A stretch of DNA of 64,000 nucleotides. It comes from Deltaproteobacteria bacterium (GTDB lineage: Bacteria; Desulfobacterota; Desulfuromonadia; Geobacterales; Pseudopelobacteraceae). Positions 1 through 8,148 of this stretch are shown piece by piece. A program made the translations under genes and the position numbers. The stretch lies in NCBI GenBank assembly GCA_021781535.1, contig JAJXWO010000006.1:1-64000 (forward strand), given 5' to 3'. Under the pieces are notes generated by a model, which was not told the DNA's origin, did no database searches, and saw only the letters and a list, made by a program, of their open reading frames with translations. Numbering within the stretch: the stretch's first letter is position 1; each line of letters begins with the position of its first letter.

Positions 1-142
1 AGAGTCCGAGCGTAACTAGCAGCCCGGCCTTGCGCCCTTGCTGGGCTGCCTGGGTCATGACAAACAGGTTGTCCGGACCGGGGGAGAGGGCCAGCAGTAC
101 CGAGGTGGTAAAAAACATGAAGAGTATTTTGGGATCAATCAT
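1..142 (-). CDS. LysE/RhtB family amino-acid exporter, N-terminal part (cut by window edge)
   Basis: Only the first 47 codons lie in the window; the gene continues past position 1. The visible N-terminus is a hydrophobic segment (residues about 5-18) followed by SPGPDNLFVMTQAAQ and a basic stretch QQGRKAG, the signature of the LysE/RhtB translocator family. These are inner-membrane proteins that export amino acids such as lysine, threonine or homoserine lactone. The ATG at 142 is preceded by an AGGGGAG ribosome site. It is transcribed divergently from rlmI. The substrate cannot be judged from this fragment. Confidence 0.8.
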   Translation of the reverse strand, partial: MIDPKILFMFFTTSVLLALSPGPDNLFVMTQAAQQGRKAGLLVTLGL

Positions 143-201
143 GCGCGCTCCCCTGCTGTTTGTGAAGGTAATTTTCGTCATAATGGTGTACAAGGAAATG
201 G

Positions 202-229
202 CTGTCAAGCCTGACGGCCGAAATATAAT
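202..229 (+). promoter_or_regulatory. putative sigma-70 promoter for rlmI
   Basis: A perfect TATAAT box (224-229) has a CTGTCA hexamer (202-207, four of six matches to TTGACA) 16 bp upstream. It lies about 40 bp before the rlmI start, in the divergent spacer with the exporter gene. The -35 match is weak, so this is a prediction only. Confidence 0.45.
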
Positions 230-267
230 TCAAATCGTGCGAACAGGTGGGCACATAAGGAAACGCC

Positions 268-1443
268 ATGACCAGAATCACCCTCAATAAAAACGAAGAG
301 CGACGAATCAAATCCGGTCACCCCTGGGTGTTCAGTAATGAGATCCGTGAGGTCGCCGGAGATAGTTCTGCCGGGATCGCGGCAGAACTATATGACGCGG
401 CAGGCAGCTTTATCGGTGTCGGCCACTATAACCCGCATTCGCTGATCGCTTTCCGGCTGGTTTCCCGGCAACGGGAGGATATCGATACGGCGGCGTTCTT
501 TGAAGGGCGTATTACTGCCGCTCTGGCCCACCGCACGGCACGCTACCCCGGTTTGACCACCTATCGTGCCGTTTATGGCGAGAGCGATTTTCTGCCGGGG
601 CTGGTTGTGGACAGATACGGAGAGTACCTGTCGGTACAGTTCCTCTCCGCCGGTATCGACAGCCGCCGCGAGCTGATTGTGGCAGCGCTGCGGAAAATAT
701 TTGAGCCGCTCGGCATCATTGCCCGCAACGATGTGAGCGTCCGCAAGCTGGAAGGGCTGGACGAAAAGATTGAAACGTTGTGGGGTGAAATACCGGAACG
801 GGTTGATATGGAAGAGAACGCTCTTTCGTTTCAGGTAAACCTGCGCGAAGGGCAGAAAACCGGCGCTTTTCTGGATCAGAAGCAGAATCATCTGCTGCTG
901 CGGGACATCAGCGCGGGAAAGAACGTACTCGACTGTTTCTGTTACACCGGGAGTTGGGCGGTGCATGCCGCTTCGTTCGGGGCGGCGTCGGTCCTCGGGG
1001 TCGATATTTCGGCGCGAGCCGTAGGACAGGCGAGCAGCCACGCCAAGCTGAACAAAGTGTCCGACCGGGTGAAGTTCGAGGAGTGCGATGCCTTCGAACG
1101 GCTTCGCTCGCTCCATCAGGAAGGGCGCCGTTTCGGGGTGATTGTCATGGACCCCCCCGCATTCGTTAAAAGCCGCAAGAATATTGCCGAGGCGACCAAA
1201 GGGTATCTGACCGTCAACCGCCGCGCCCTCGAACTGCTGGAGCCGGGCGGCTACCTGATCACCTGTTCTTGCTCGTACCACATGGGGCGTGAGGCATTCC
1301 GCGAGATGTTGATTCAGGCGGCCCGGCTGGCGAAGCGTGAGGTGCGGCTCGTGGAAACCTGCAGTCAAGCGGCAGATCATCCGGTATTGCTGTCGTTCCC
1401 GGAGTCTGAATATCTGAAATGCTTTGTGCTGCAGGTGGTGTGA
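268..1443 (+). CDS. rlmI: class I SAM-dependent 23S rRNA methyltransferase, RlmI family
   Basis: The 391-residue protein matches the RlmI/YccW family, which makes 5-methylcytosine in 23S rRNA (C1962 in E. coli) using S-adenosylmethionine. An N-terminal PUA-type RNA-binding region (residues about 2-75, with SGHPWVFSNEI) is followed by a Rossmann methyltransferase domain. Motif I is VLDCFCYTGSWAVHAA near residue 218, motif IV is DPPAFVKS near residue 294, and a Cys-containing CSCSYHMG motif lies near residue 330. The ATG at 268 has AAGGAAA upstream. It stands alone, read away from the LysE gene. Other m5C or unmodelled rRNA targets are possible, since paralogues in this family are hard to separate. 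Confidence 0.88.
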   Translation: MTRITLNKNEERRIKSGHPWVFSNEIREVAGDSSAGIAAELYDAAGSFIGVGHYNPHSLIAFRLVSRQREDIDTAAFFEGRITAALAHRTARYPGLTTYRAVYGESDFLPGLVVDRYGEYLSVQFLSAGIDSRRELIVAALRKIFEPLGIIARNDVSVRKLEGLDEKIETLWGEIPERVDMEENALSFQVNLREGQKTGAFLDQKQNHLLLRDISAGKNVLDCFCYTGSWAVHAASFGAASVLGVDISARAVGQASSHAKLNKVSDRVKFEECDAFERLRSLHQEGRRFGVIVMDPPAFVKSRKNIAEATKGYLTVNRRALELLEPGGYLITCSCSYHMGREAFREMLIQAARLAKREVRLVETCSQAADHPVLLSFPESEYLKCFVLQVV

Positions 1444-1573
1444 GCTACCGAGTTCTAAAAAGCCATAAGCCTCATGATTACCTTCAAGAGTACTTGGATT
1501 TTGAACTTAAAAATTGTTCTCAAATAAGTTACAAACGCAGCTGATATGAGAACAGGTGATGGATGAGGTGATT

Positions 1574-2317
1574 ATGTCTGACAGATTCAGCGAACATATC
1601 GTCTTTGTCGACGAAAGTGGGGATCATGGTCTGAAGTCAATCGACCCGAACTATCCCGTGTTCGTGTTGGCATTCTGTATCTTTCACAAGACCGAATATG
1701 CAAATACTCTTGTGCCAGAAATGAAGCATTTCAAGTTCAAACATTTTGGCCATGATCAGGTGATTCTTCACGAAACCGACATCCGCAAGGACCGTGGTAA
1801 TTTTGCCATTTTAAAGACTCGCGAAAAGAAAGAAGCGTTCTTAAACGAACTGTCGGACATTGTTGAGGCTACTAAATTCACGTTTGTGGCGTCAGTCATC
1901 CAGAAAGAGGCATTGCTTGCACGGTATTCCAATCCGGAGAATCCGTATCATGTTGCACTCGGATTCGGGCTGGAAAGGGTTTTCTTCTATCTGCAGAGTA
2001 TTGGAGCGGCAGAGGGAAAGACCTACATTGTCGTAGAGAAGCGCGGTAAACAAGAGGATGCTGATTTGGAACTTGAATTTCGTCGTGTCTGCGATGGCAA
2101 CAATTACCAGCGAACGGCGTTGCCTTTTGAAGTTGTTTTTGCCGACAAGAAGAGCAATTCGGCAGGGCTACAGATGGCTGACCTGGTAGCACGACCGGTA
2201 GGCATGAAGATTCTGCGCCCCGACCAACCGAACCGTGCATATGAAATTATCGAGAGGAAGTTTTACCGAAACGGGAGAGGGCAGTATAAAGGTTGCGGGC
2301 TGAAGTGCTTTCCCTGA
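1574..2317 (+). CDS. DUF3800 domain protein
   Basis: This 247-residue protein shows the landmarks of the uncharacterised DUF3800 family: an N-terminal FVDESGDHG motif (acidic pair near residue 12), an LHETDIRK motif near residue 60, and a C-terminal NSAGLQMADLVA motif near residue 198. The family is thought to have an RNase H-like fold with acidic catalytic residues, and it is common in accessory and defence regions, but no activity is established. I chose the ATG at 1574 because GAGGTGATT sits just upstream; an in-frame GTG at 1556 would add six residues. It is followed by a hairpin and an AT-rich gap, then the RAMA-nuclease gene. Confidence 0.75.
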   Translation: MSDRFSEHIVFVDESGDHGLKSIDPNYPVFVLAFCIFHKTEYANTLVPEMKHFKFKHFGHDQVILHETDIRKDRGNFAILKTREKKEAFLNELSDIVEATKFTFVASVIQKEALLARYSNPENPYHVALGFGLERVFFYLQSIGAAEGKTYIVVEKRGKQEDADLELEFRRVCDGNNYQRTALPFEVVFADKKSNSAGLQMADLVARPVGMKILRPDQPNRAYEIIERKFYRNGRGQYKGCGLKCFP

Positions 2318-2689
2318 AATAACAAAAGGCCCCAACGAATCCGTTGAGGCCAACTGTCGACCGGGAATCCCCAGTCCTTGAAAAAACTCTACCGGCACTG
2401 CGTGTATTTGTCAATAAAATGATTTTATAATTTATTGTTGAGGAAATGCCTTCCTATAACGTGCATAAGTAATATGTCAGTAATTTCAGTATATTGTTTG
2501 TCGTCTGCTAACATCAATGGGCAGTATGCTCACGAACAGTAACTAGAAAACCACTGCCTCGACTGTTGCTCTACATTCTTCATGAAATGGGAAATGTAGA
2601 CGCGACCCCGCACGACCCTCAACAACGAGTTAAGCGCATCAAAAATGAATTTAACTGGATTGACAGAAAAATCATAAAGGAGCCTCACA
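2318..2689. other. 372-bp AT-rich intergenic gap
   Basis: No convincing gene is seen here. The stretch holds one hairpin just after the DUF3800 stop codon and then AT-rich sequence leading to the AAAGGAG ribosome site of the next gene. A 52-codon forward frame (2587-2745) overlaps the start of the nuclease gene but lacks a ribosome site and a recognisable product. Confidence 0.6.
2328..2351. repeat. inverted repeat, terminator-like hairpin
   Basis: GGCCCCAACG and CGTTGAGGCC pair around an AATC loop with a single C-A mismatch. There is no T-run on the plus strand. Read on the minus strand the stem is followed by TTTTGTTATTT, so it would work better as a terminator for minus-strand transcription, though no minus-strand gene is seen upstream of it. 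Confidence 0.45.
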
Positions 2690-3634
2690 GTGCTTGTATT
2701 CAAGGAAACAAAATTTATCAAGGCACCATTCGACAGCGAAGCTGAACTTGAACAAGTTGTCGTCGATAATTACGAGTATTTGTTTGGCCCTGACTCTTTT
2801 TACCTTCCTAAAACTCTTATTAAAACAGCTGATGGTGTGGGAACTATACCTGATGGCTTTGCAATTGATATCGGACAGAGAAAATGGTACATCGTCGAGG
2901 CAGAATTAGGACACCACGATGTTTGGAACCACATCGCAAAACAAGTTTCAAAGCAAATTGTCGCGTCGCTTCAACTGACAACCAAGCAAAAGTTAGAAGA
3001 TATATCGGCGGATATGTACGAAAAGGATGATTATACAAAGGAAAAGTTTTCAAACTTGGGAATAACTTCTGTAAATGTCAGAAAGATTATTCGCGACATA
3101 CTGAATGAAGACCCAATAATCGGCATTCCGATAGACAGTATTCCAAACGACCTAAAAGATTGGGCACGCCAGCAACGACACAAGGTTAAGCTGTGGATCA
3201 TTAATAAATTTGTCGAATTGAACAATGTTAAAAATGTTGTGTTTGAATTTCCTGAAGAGTTCAGGCCTGCTCTTGACACAGAGGAAGAAAGTGAACCACC
3301 AAAACCCAATACTGAAATTAAACAATACGATGTAGAGCTTATCGATATGATTTCGGCGAATTTGTTAAATACATCGGACAAGCTTTTTATGTCGTATAAA
3401 CCCCGCAATGGACAACCCAAAAAATACGAAGCTATCATTTCCGCAGATGGGGCACTAGAAGTTTTGGGTCAAACATTTAGTTCGCCGAGCTACGCCGCAT
3501 TGGCCGGCATTCAAGACGCTGGTAGTGATCGAAAAACTGTCAATGGTTGGACATCCTGGAAAACTGAAAATGGGCAAACTTTGGCGGATCTCCGCGAAAA
3601 ACTCCTTAATACAGCTACGAGTCAAAACGCCTAA
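2690..3634 (+). CDS. predicted PD-(D/E)XK-type nuclease with C-terminal RAMA domain
   Basis: This 314-residue protein starts at GTG 2690, with AAAGGAG seven bases upstream. The N-terminal part has a restriction-endonuclease-like acidic pattern: PDGFAID (Asp55) followed about 15 residues later by a hydrophobic strand ending in VEAE (Glu70, Glu72), then a helical stretch. The C-terminal 60 residues, including FSSPSYAALAG (about 263-273) and VNGWTSWK (284-291), match the RAMA domain, a module found attached to restriction enzymes and methylases and proposed to read modified DNA. No partner methylase is adjacent. Base composition is more AT-rich than that of its neighbours, which suggests horizontal gain. 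A role in restriction or defence is inference. Confidence 0.6.
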   Translation: MLVFKETKFIKAPFDSEAELEQVVVDNYEYLFGPDSFYLPKTLIKTADGVGTIPDGFAIDIGQRKWYIVEAELGHHDVWNHIAKQVSKQIVASLQLTTKQKLEDISADMYEKDDYTKEKFSNLGITSVNVRKIIRDILNEDPIIGIPIDSIPNDLKDWARQQRHKVKLWIINKFVELNNVKNVVFEFPEEFRPALDTEEESEPPKPNTEIKQYDVELIDMISANLLNTSDKLFMSYKPRNGQPKKYEAIISADGALEVLGQTFSSPSYAALAGIQDAGSDRKTVNGWTSWKTENGQTLADLREKLLNTATSQNA

Positions 3635-3643
3635 CCACGTCCT

Positions 3644-3673
3644 TTGACCTGCCCTAAAAAACTGGCAGGTCAA
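3644..3673. repeat. perfect 10-bp inverted repeat after the RAMA-nuclease gene
   Basis: TTGACCTGCC and GGCAGGTCAA form a perfect 10-bp stem with a 10-nt loop rich in A, ten bases after the nuclease stop codon. It may act as a transcription end or RNA-stabilising hairpin. No T-run follows, so factor-independent termination is doubtful. Confidence 0.55.
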
Positions 3674-3769
3674 GGCCGGCCCCGTTTTGCCGCTCTATTT
3701 CGCCCATCAAGCAACCCTATTCAAAATTCCATGAATCCGGATTGAACGTGACCGTGAAAGGACCCAACC

Positions 3770-4780
3770 ATGAAAACCGGCAGAAACGATCCCTGTCCCT
3801 GCGGTAGCGGCATCAAATACAAGAAGTGCTGCGCCGACAAAGAGAGCAGCGGTGGCCAACAGCCAAGAACCGGTTCACCGCTGGATGCCTTGAGAGAATT
3901 GCTCAAAGGGCAGGATTTCGGCTCGCTGGATGAGGCCAACGCCTTCATCAGCAAACATATGCAACAGCAAAGTCAGGCTGTCATCGATGACTTTCATGGC
4001 CTGTCCTCGGAACAGATGCATCGCTTGCTCTATTTCCAGTTTGAAACGCCCGATCTGGTTTCCTTCCCGGCTTGCCTCGACATTACCCCGGAAGCTCCAG
4101 TCCTCAGGTTGTTCAAGCTGCTTGTCGATGCCATCGGTGATGACGGCCTGAAAACGACCGCCACCGGGAATCTGCCTCGGAACTTCTGCCGGGAGGCGGC
4201 TAAGGCATATTGGGGTGAAGAGGAATACGCACGCTGGTCGCGCCACGGAGAGATTCGCTCGGAGGATGAGTTTGCCGAACTGAATGTTGCACGGATTGTG
4301 GCTGGATTGGCTGGACTGATCAGGAAGTACAAGGGGAAATTCATCATCGGCAAAGAATGCCGTAAACTGCTGGCGGAACAGGGCATGGCAGGCATCTATC
4401 CGCGCCTGTTTCGAGCCTTTGCCAAGGAATACAACTGGGGTTACGTTGACCGGTGGGAGGAAATTCCCATGGTTCAACACTCCTTCCTGTTTACGCTCCA
4501 TCTGCTGAACAAATATGGTGCAGAGTGGCGGTCGAACCATTTCTATGAAGACAGCTTTCTAAAAGCATTCCCGATGGTGTTGCGAGAAGTGCCGCCTACG
4601 CCGGAGTACTACACACCGGAGAAATCCTTGCGAAACTGCTATTCGTGGCGCTGTCTGGAGCGATTTGCTCGGTTCATGGGATTGGTGGAAATTGAGCGTG
4701 ATCCGGCTGATCGGTACTCTGAGGATTTTCGCCTGAGAAAGTTGCCTCTGCTGGATCACGTGGTGCAGTTTCATTTGTAA
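3770..4780 (+). CDS. SEC-C zinc-motif protein of unknown function
   Basis: The first 25 residues, GRNDPCPCGSGIKYKKCC, form a textbook SEC-C motif. This zinc-binding tag occurs at the SecA C-terminus and on many unrelated bacterial proteins. The remaining 300 residues are a mostly helical, soluble domain that I do not recognise with certainty. A GLKTTATGNLPRNF stretch (about 124-137) recalls regions found in pRiA4b ORF-3-like proteins, but I do not rely on this. The ATG at 3770 has AAAGGA eight bases upstream. It lies between the nuclease and the endonuclease Q-like gene on the same strand, with gaps of 135 and 59 bp. Confidence 0.7.
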   Translation: MKTGRNDPCPCGSGIKYKKCCADKESSGGQQPRTGSPLDALRELLKGQDFGSLDEANAFISKHMQQQSQAVIDDFHGLSSEQMHRLLYFQFETPDLVSFPACLDITPEAPVLRLFKLLVDAIGDDGLKTTATGNLPRNFCREAAKAYWGEEEYARWSRHGEIRSEDEFAELNVARIVAGLAGLIRKYKGKFIIGKECRKLLAEQGMAGIYPRLFRAFAKEYNWGYVDRWEEIPMVQHSFLFTLHLLNKYGAEWRSNHFYEDSFLKAFPMVLREVPPTPEYYTPEKSLRNCYSWRCLERFARFMGLVEIERDPADRYSEDFRLRKLPLLDHVVQFHL

Positions 4781-4839
4781 TGCTCAAAGCACCTTGCCAG
4801 GGTAATGTTGTCAGCCTTTGAATGTACAGGAAACCATCA

Positions 4840-6102
4840 ATGGACTACATAGCCGATTTACATATCCACTCCCCCTATTCACGCGCCACCAGCCCGCAGA
4901 GCACCCTTGCCGGTCTGGCGGGGTGGGCGCGGGTCAAGGGGATTCAGGTGATCGGCACCGGTGACTTTACCCATCCCGGCTGGTTCGCCTGTCTGAAGGA
5001 TGAGCTGGAACCGGCCGAACCGGGGTTGTTCAAGCTGAAGAACGAGGCCGCCATTGTCTCGCCGCTGGCTGAGGTGACGCCGTCTGCGGCTCCGGTGCGC
5101 TTTCTGCTTTCGGCCGAGATCAGCAGCATCTATAAACGTCATGGCGCGGTGCGCAAGGTGCACAACCTGCTCTATGTGCCCGATTTTGTTTCGGCCGAGC
5201 GGCTGAACGCCCGGCTGGGAAGCATCGGCAATATCAAATCAGACGGACGTCCGATCCTCGGACTGGACAGTCATGATCTGCTGGAGATTATGCTGGAGTT
5301 GGCGCCCGAAGGCTTCCTGGTGCCGGCCCACATCTGGACCCCCTGGTTCTCCCTGTTCGGTTCCCGGTCGGGATTCGACCGTATCGAGGATTGTTTCGGC
5401 GACCTGACGCCGCATGTCTTCGCCCTGGAAACCGGGCTTTCCTCCGACCCGGACATGAACCGGCTGATTTCCGGGCTGGACCGCTTCAGCCTGATCTCCA
5501 ACTCCGACTGCCACTCGCCGTCCAAGCTGGGGCGCGAGGCCAACCTCTTTTCCACCGGGCTCGATTTTTTCTCCCTGCGGGATGCTATTCGCGACGGTCG
5601 GCGTGACACGTTCAGGGGTACGGTGGAGTTCTTTCCCGAAGAGGGGAAATACCATGCCGACGGGCACCGTGCGTGTCGGGTCTGCCTTGAACCCGCGGAG
5701 ACGCGCCGTCTCGGGTTGCGCTGCCCGGTGTGCGGCAAGCCGCTCACCGTCGGGGTCTTGCACCGGGTTATGGAGTTGGCGGACCGGGAGCAACCGCTCC
5801 ATCGCGACGACTCACCCCGGGTATTCAGCCTGATTCCACTCTCCGAACTGCTGGGAGAAATCACCGGCGTCGGACCGGCCTCCAAGAGGGTGATGGAGCA
5901 GTATCGCCGCTGCATTGCCCGTTTCGGATCGGAATTCAACCTGCTCCTGCATGCCCCGCTTGAAGAGATCAGGCATGAAAATCCGCTCCTGGGGGAGGCG
6001 CTGGCACGGATGCGGGGCGGACAGGTGATCCGAACACCGGGCTTTGATGGCGAATATGGGGTGATCCGGGTCTTTGAGGAGGGAGAAATTCTCCTGGCCT
6101 GA
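4840..6102 (+). CDS. endonuclease Q-like PHP-domain protein
   Basis: This 420-residue protein resembles EndoQ, a DNA repair endonuclease that cuts 5' of deaminated bases and abasic sites. It has been studied mainly in Thermococcales archaea and some Bacillus. The N-terminal PHP metal-binding motif ADLHIHSPYSRAT begins at residue 5. Further family motifs are GTGDFTHPGW, PAHIWTPWFS and NSDCHSPSKLGREAN. A four-cysteine zinc ribbon (CRVC ... CPVC, about residues 278-300) follows, then a helix-hairpin-helix-like C-terminus containing EITGVGPASKRVM. The ATG at 4840 is preferred over 4822 because AGGAAA lies just upstream and because the family usually begins a few residues before the PHP motif. A related helicase-associated PHP nuclease is the alternative. 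Confidence 0.72.
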   Translation: MDYIADLHIHSPYSRATSPQSTLAGLAGWARVKGIQVIGTGDFTHPGWFACLKDELEPAEPGLFKLKNEAAIVSPLAEVTPSAAPVRFLLSAEISSIYKRHGAVRKVHNLLYVPDFVSAERLNARLGSIGNIKSDGRPILGLDSHDLLEIMLELAPEGFLVPAHIWTPWFSLFGSRSGFDRIEDCFGDLTPHVFALETGLSSDPDMNRLISGLDRFSLISNSDCHSPSKLGREANLFSTGLDFFSLRDAIRDGRRDTFRGTVEFFPEEGKYHADGHRACRVCLEPAETRRLGLRCPVCGKPLTVGVLHRVMELADREQPLHRDDSPRVFSLIPLSELLGEITGVGPASKRVMEQYRRCIARFGSEFNLLLHAPLEEIRHENPLLGEALARMRGGQVIRTPGFDGEYGVIRVFEEGEILLA

Positions 6103-6163
6103 TATTTGACCCTGATTCCGGCTGGCGGTACAATGGATATCATGCGATAGGAGGGTGCAGCCC

Positions 6164-7621
6164 ATGTCACTTCCTCACCAGTTGAGCAAAATATCCGCTA
6201 CCGTCTGGGAGCTTCCGGTTACCTACAAGGAAGGTATGCGGGTTCCGGCCCGCATCATTGCCACGGAGGCGCTTCTGACCGGCATGGAGGCGGGTGTGTT
6301 TGACCAGGTTGCCAATGTTGCCTGCCTCCCCGGCATTCTTAACTATTCCTGGTGCATGCCGGACGGACACTGGGGCTACGGTTTTCCGATCGGTGGTGTT
6401 GCTGCTTTCGATCCGGACAGTGGCGTGATATCGCCGGGCGGGATCGGGTTTGACATTAACTGCGGTATGCGACTCTGTTTGACCACACTGACCGAGGAGG
6501 AAGTACGGCCGCGCATTCGTGAACTGGTTGACGAGCTGTTCTTTGCGATTCCGACCGGCGTCGGCTGTACCGGATTCGTTCGCTGTTCGCGCAGCATGTT
6601 CCGACGGGTAATCGAGAACGGTTCCCGCTGGTGTGAGGAGAACGGCTACGCGTTGGCGGACGATATCGAAATGACCGAGGAGGGGGGGTGTTTCGCGGGA
6701 GCCGATGCCGACGCTTGCAGCGACAAAGCGATTGAACGGGGTTTCAACCAGATTGGTACCCTCGGTTCGGGTAATCATTACTGTGAAATTCAGGTGGCGC
6801 GGCCGGAGAATATCTTTGATGCAGCAACTGCCCGGGCTTTCGGCATAACCGTCCCGAACCAGGTGGTGATCATGTTTCACTGCGGCAGCCGCGGTTTCGG
6901 CCATCAGGTTGCCACCGACTACCTCCAGTCCTTTCTGAAGGTCATGACCACCAAATACGGCATCAGGCTGTATGATCGGGAACTGGCGTGCGCTCCGTTC
7001 CGTTCCCCCGAGGGGCAGGCCTATTTTGCCGCGATGAAGTGCGCTGCCAACATGGGGTTTGCCAATCGCCAGGTGATCCTCCACCGTATCCGCGAGGTTT
7101 TTTCCCGCATTTTTCAACGTTCACCGAAAGAGCTGGGGATGGAGATGGTCTACGATGTGGCACACAATACTGCCAAGCTGGAGAAACACTCTATCGACGG
7201 AGTAGAGCGGGAAGTGCTGGTGCACCGCAAGGGGGCAACCCGCTCCTTTGGCCCCGGCATGCCGGGGCTGCCAGATCGCTATCGGGAAACCGGACAGCCG
7301 GTTATCATCGGCGGCAGCATGGAAACCGGCTCATATCTGCTGGCTGGGGAAGCAAGTGCCGCATCGACCTTCTATACCTCCGCTCACGGCAGCGGACGGA
7401 CCATGAGCCGGCATCAGGCAAAAAAAATGGTGCAGGGACGCACATTGCTGAATGACATGGAACAACGCGGAATCCATGTCCGGACCGCCTCATACGGCGG
7501 CTTGGCCGAGGAGGCTGGACTGGCTTACAAGGATATCGACGTCGTGGCCCGGACAACGGAAGAAGCCGGATTGAGCAGAAGGGTCGTGAAGCTGGTACCG
7601 ATTGGCAACATCAAGGGGTAA
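6164..7621 (+). CDS. rtcB: RtcB-type RNA-splicing ligase
   Basis: RtcB joins RNA ends carrying 2',3'-cyclic phosphate or 3'-phosphate to 5'-OH ends, using GTP and manganese. The 485-residue protein keeps the family metal sites: GFDINCGMR (about residues 94-102), GTLGSGNHYCEIQ, FHCGSRGFGHQ and YDVAHN. It also has SAHGSGRTMSRHQAKK near residue 408, whose histidine is the expected guanylylation site. The ATG at 6164 is chosen over GTG 6155 because the GGAGG ribosome site (6150-6154) would overlap the earlier start. The archease cofactor follows two bases after the stop codon, a known functional pair. There is no RtcA or RtcR regulator beside it. Confidence 0.95.
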   Translation: MSLPHQLSKISATVWELPVTYKEGMRVPARIIATEALLTGMEAGVFDQVANVACLPGILNYSWCMPDGHWGYGFPIGGVAAFDPDSGVISPGGIGFDINCGMRLCLTTLTEEEVRPRIRELVDELFFAIPTGVGCTGFVRCSRSMFRRVIENGSRWCEENGYALADDIEMTEEGGCFAGADADACSDKAIERGFNQIGTLGSGNHYCEIQVARPENIFDAATARAFGITVPNQVVIMFHCGSRGFGHQVATDYLQSFLKVMTTKYGIRLYDRELACAPFRSPEGQAYFAAMKCAANMGFANRQVILHRIREVFSRIFQRSPKELGMEMVYDVAHNTAKLEKHSIDGVEREVLVHRKGATRSFGPGMPGLPDRYRETGQPVIIGGSMETGSYLLAGEASAASTFYTSAHGSGRTMSRHQAKKMVQGRTLLNDMEQRGIHVRTASYGGLAEEAGLAYKDIDVVARTTEEAGLSRRVVKLVPIGNIKG

Positions 7622-7622
7622 C

Positions 7623-8054
7623 ATGCCGTTCCGCTTTCAGGAAGAAATAGCCACTGCCGATATTGCTTTTGAAGCATGGGGTGTGACGCGGGAGGAGTTG
7701 TTTATCGCCAGCGCCGACGCGCTGCTGCATACGATGGCGGCAGCGCCGGAACAGGTTGCGCGCCGCCAGGAACTCACAATCCTCCTTGAACACACAGAAC
7801 TGGACCTGCTGCTGTTCTCCTTCCTGCAGGAATTGATTTTCTATAAGGATGCCCGCCGGCTGTTGTTGCATGCAGATGCGGTCAAAATTGATCAGGATAC
7901 GGATACGATCCGGCTGGAGGCGTTTGTCAGTGGAGAGCTGATTGATGCGGAGCGGCATCACCCGCTGGTGGATGTAAAGGCGGTGACACTCCACCGCTTC
8001 CAGGTTGAGTTCAGGGATAGTCTCTGGCAGGCGGTGGTAGAACTGGATGTGTAA
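7623..8054 (+). CDS. archease, RtcB-activating protein
   Basis: This 143-residue acidic protein matches archease, which helps RtcB reach the guanylylated state and broadens its NTP use. Typical features are the DIAFEAWG segment near the N-terminus, the ELDLLLFSFLQELIFYKD helix region, and the HPLVDVKAVTLHRF segment that carries the metal-site histidines near the C-terminus. The ATG at 7623 lies two bases after the rtcB stop, with AAGGGG immediately upstream, so translation is probably coupled. An in-frame upstream ATG (7602) would overlap rtcB and lacks a ribosome site. Function is assigned with confidence because of the rtcB linkage. Confidence 0.9.
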   Translation: MPFRFQEEIATADIAFEAWGVTREELFIASADALLHTMAAAPEQVARRQELTILLEHTELDLLLFSFLQELIFYKDARRLLLHADAVKIDQDTDTIRLEAFVSGELIDAERHHPLVDVKAVTLHRFQVEFRDSLWQAVVELDV

Positions 8055-8148
8055 TGGTGCGGTTTTTGTTGTTTTCGGATGTCTGTGGCTTAACATTCTG
8101 GTATGCCGGCGTTATTTTGAAATACGCATGGCGTACCGGAGGTTGGTT

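Noticed and set aside
388-1380. 330-codon antisense frame opposite rlmI
   Set aside because: It mirrors a well-supported gene on the other strand and shows no protein family signature; high-GC coding often leaves such frames.
2587-2745. 52-codon forward frame overlapping the start of the RAMA-nuclease gene
   Set aside because: It has no ribosome site and no recognisable product, and most of its 3' part lies in the nuclease coding region in another frame.
5271-6170. 299-codon antisense frame opposite the endonuclease Q-like gene
   Set aside because: It is Arg/Ser/Pro-rich without domain motifs and lies opposite a gene with clear family motifs.
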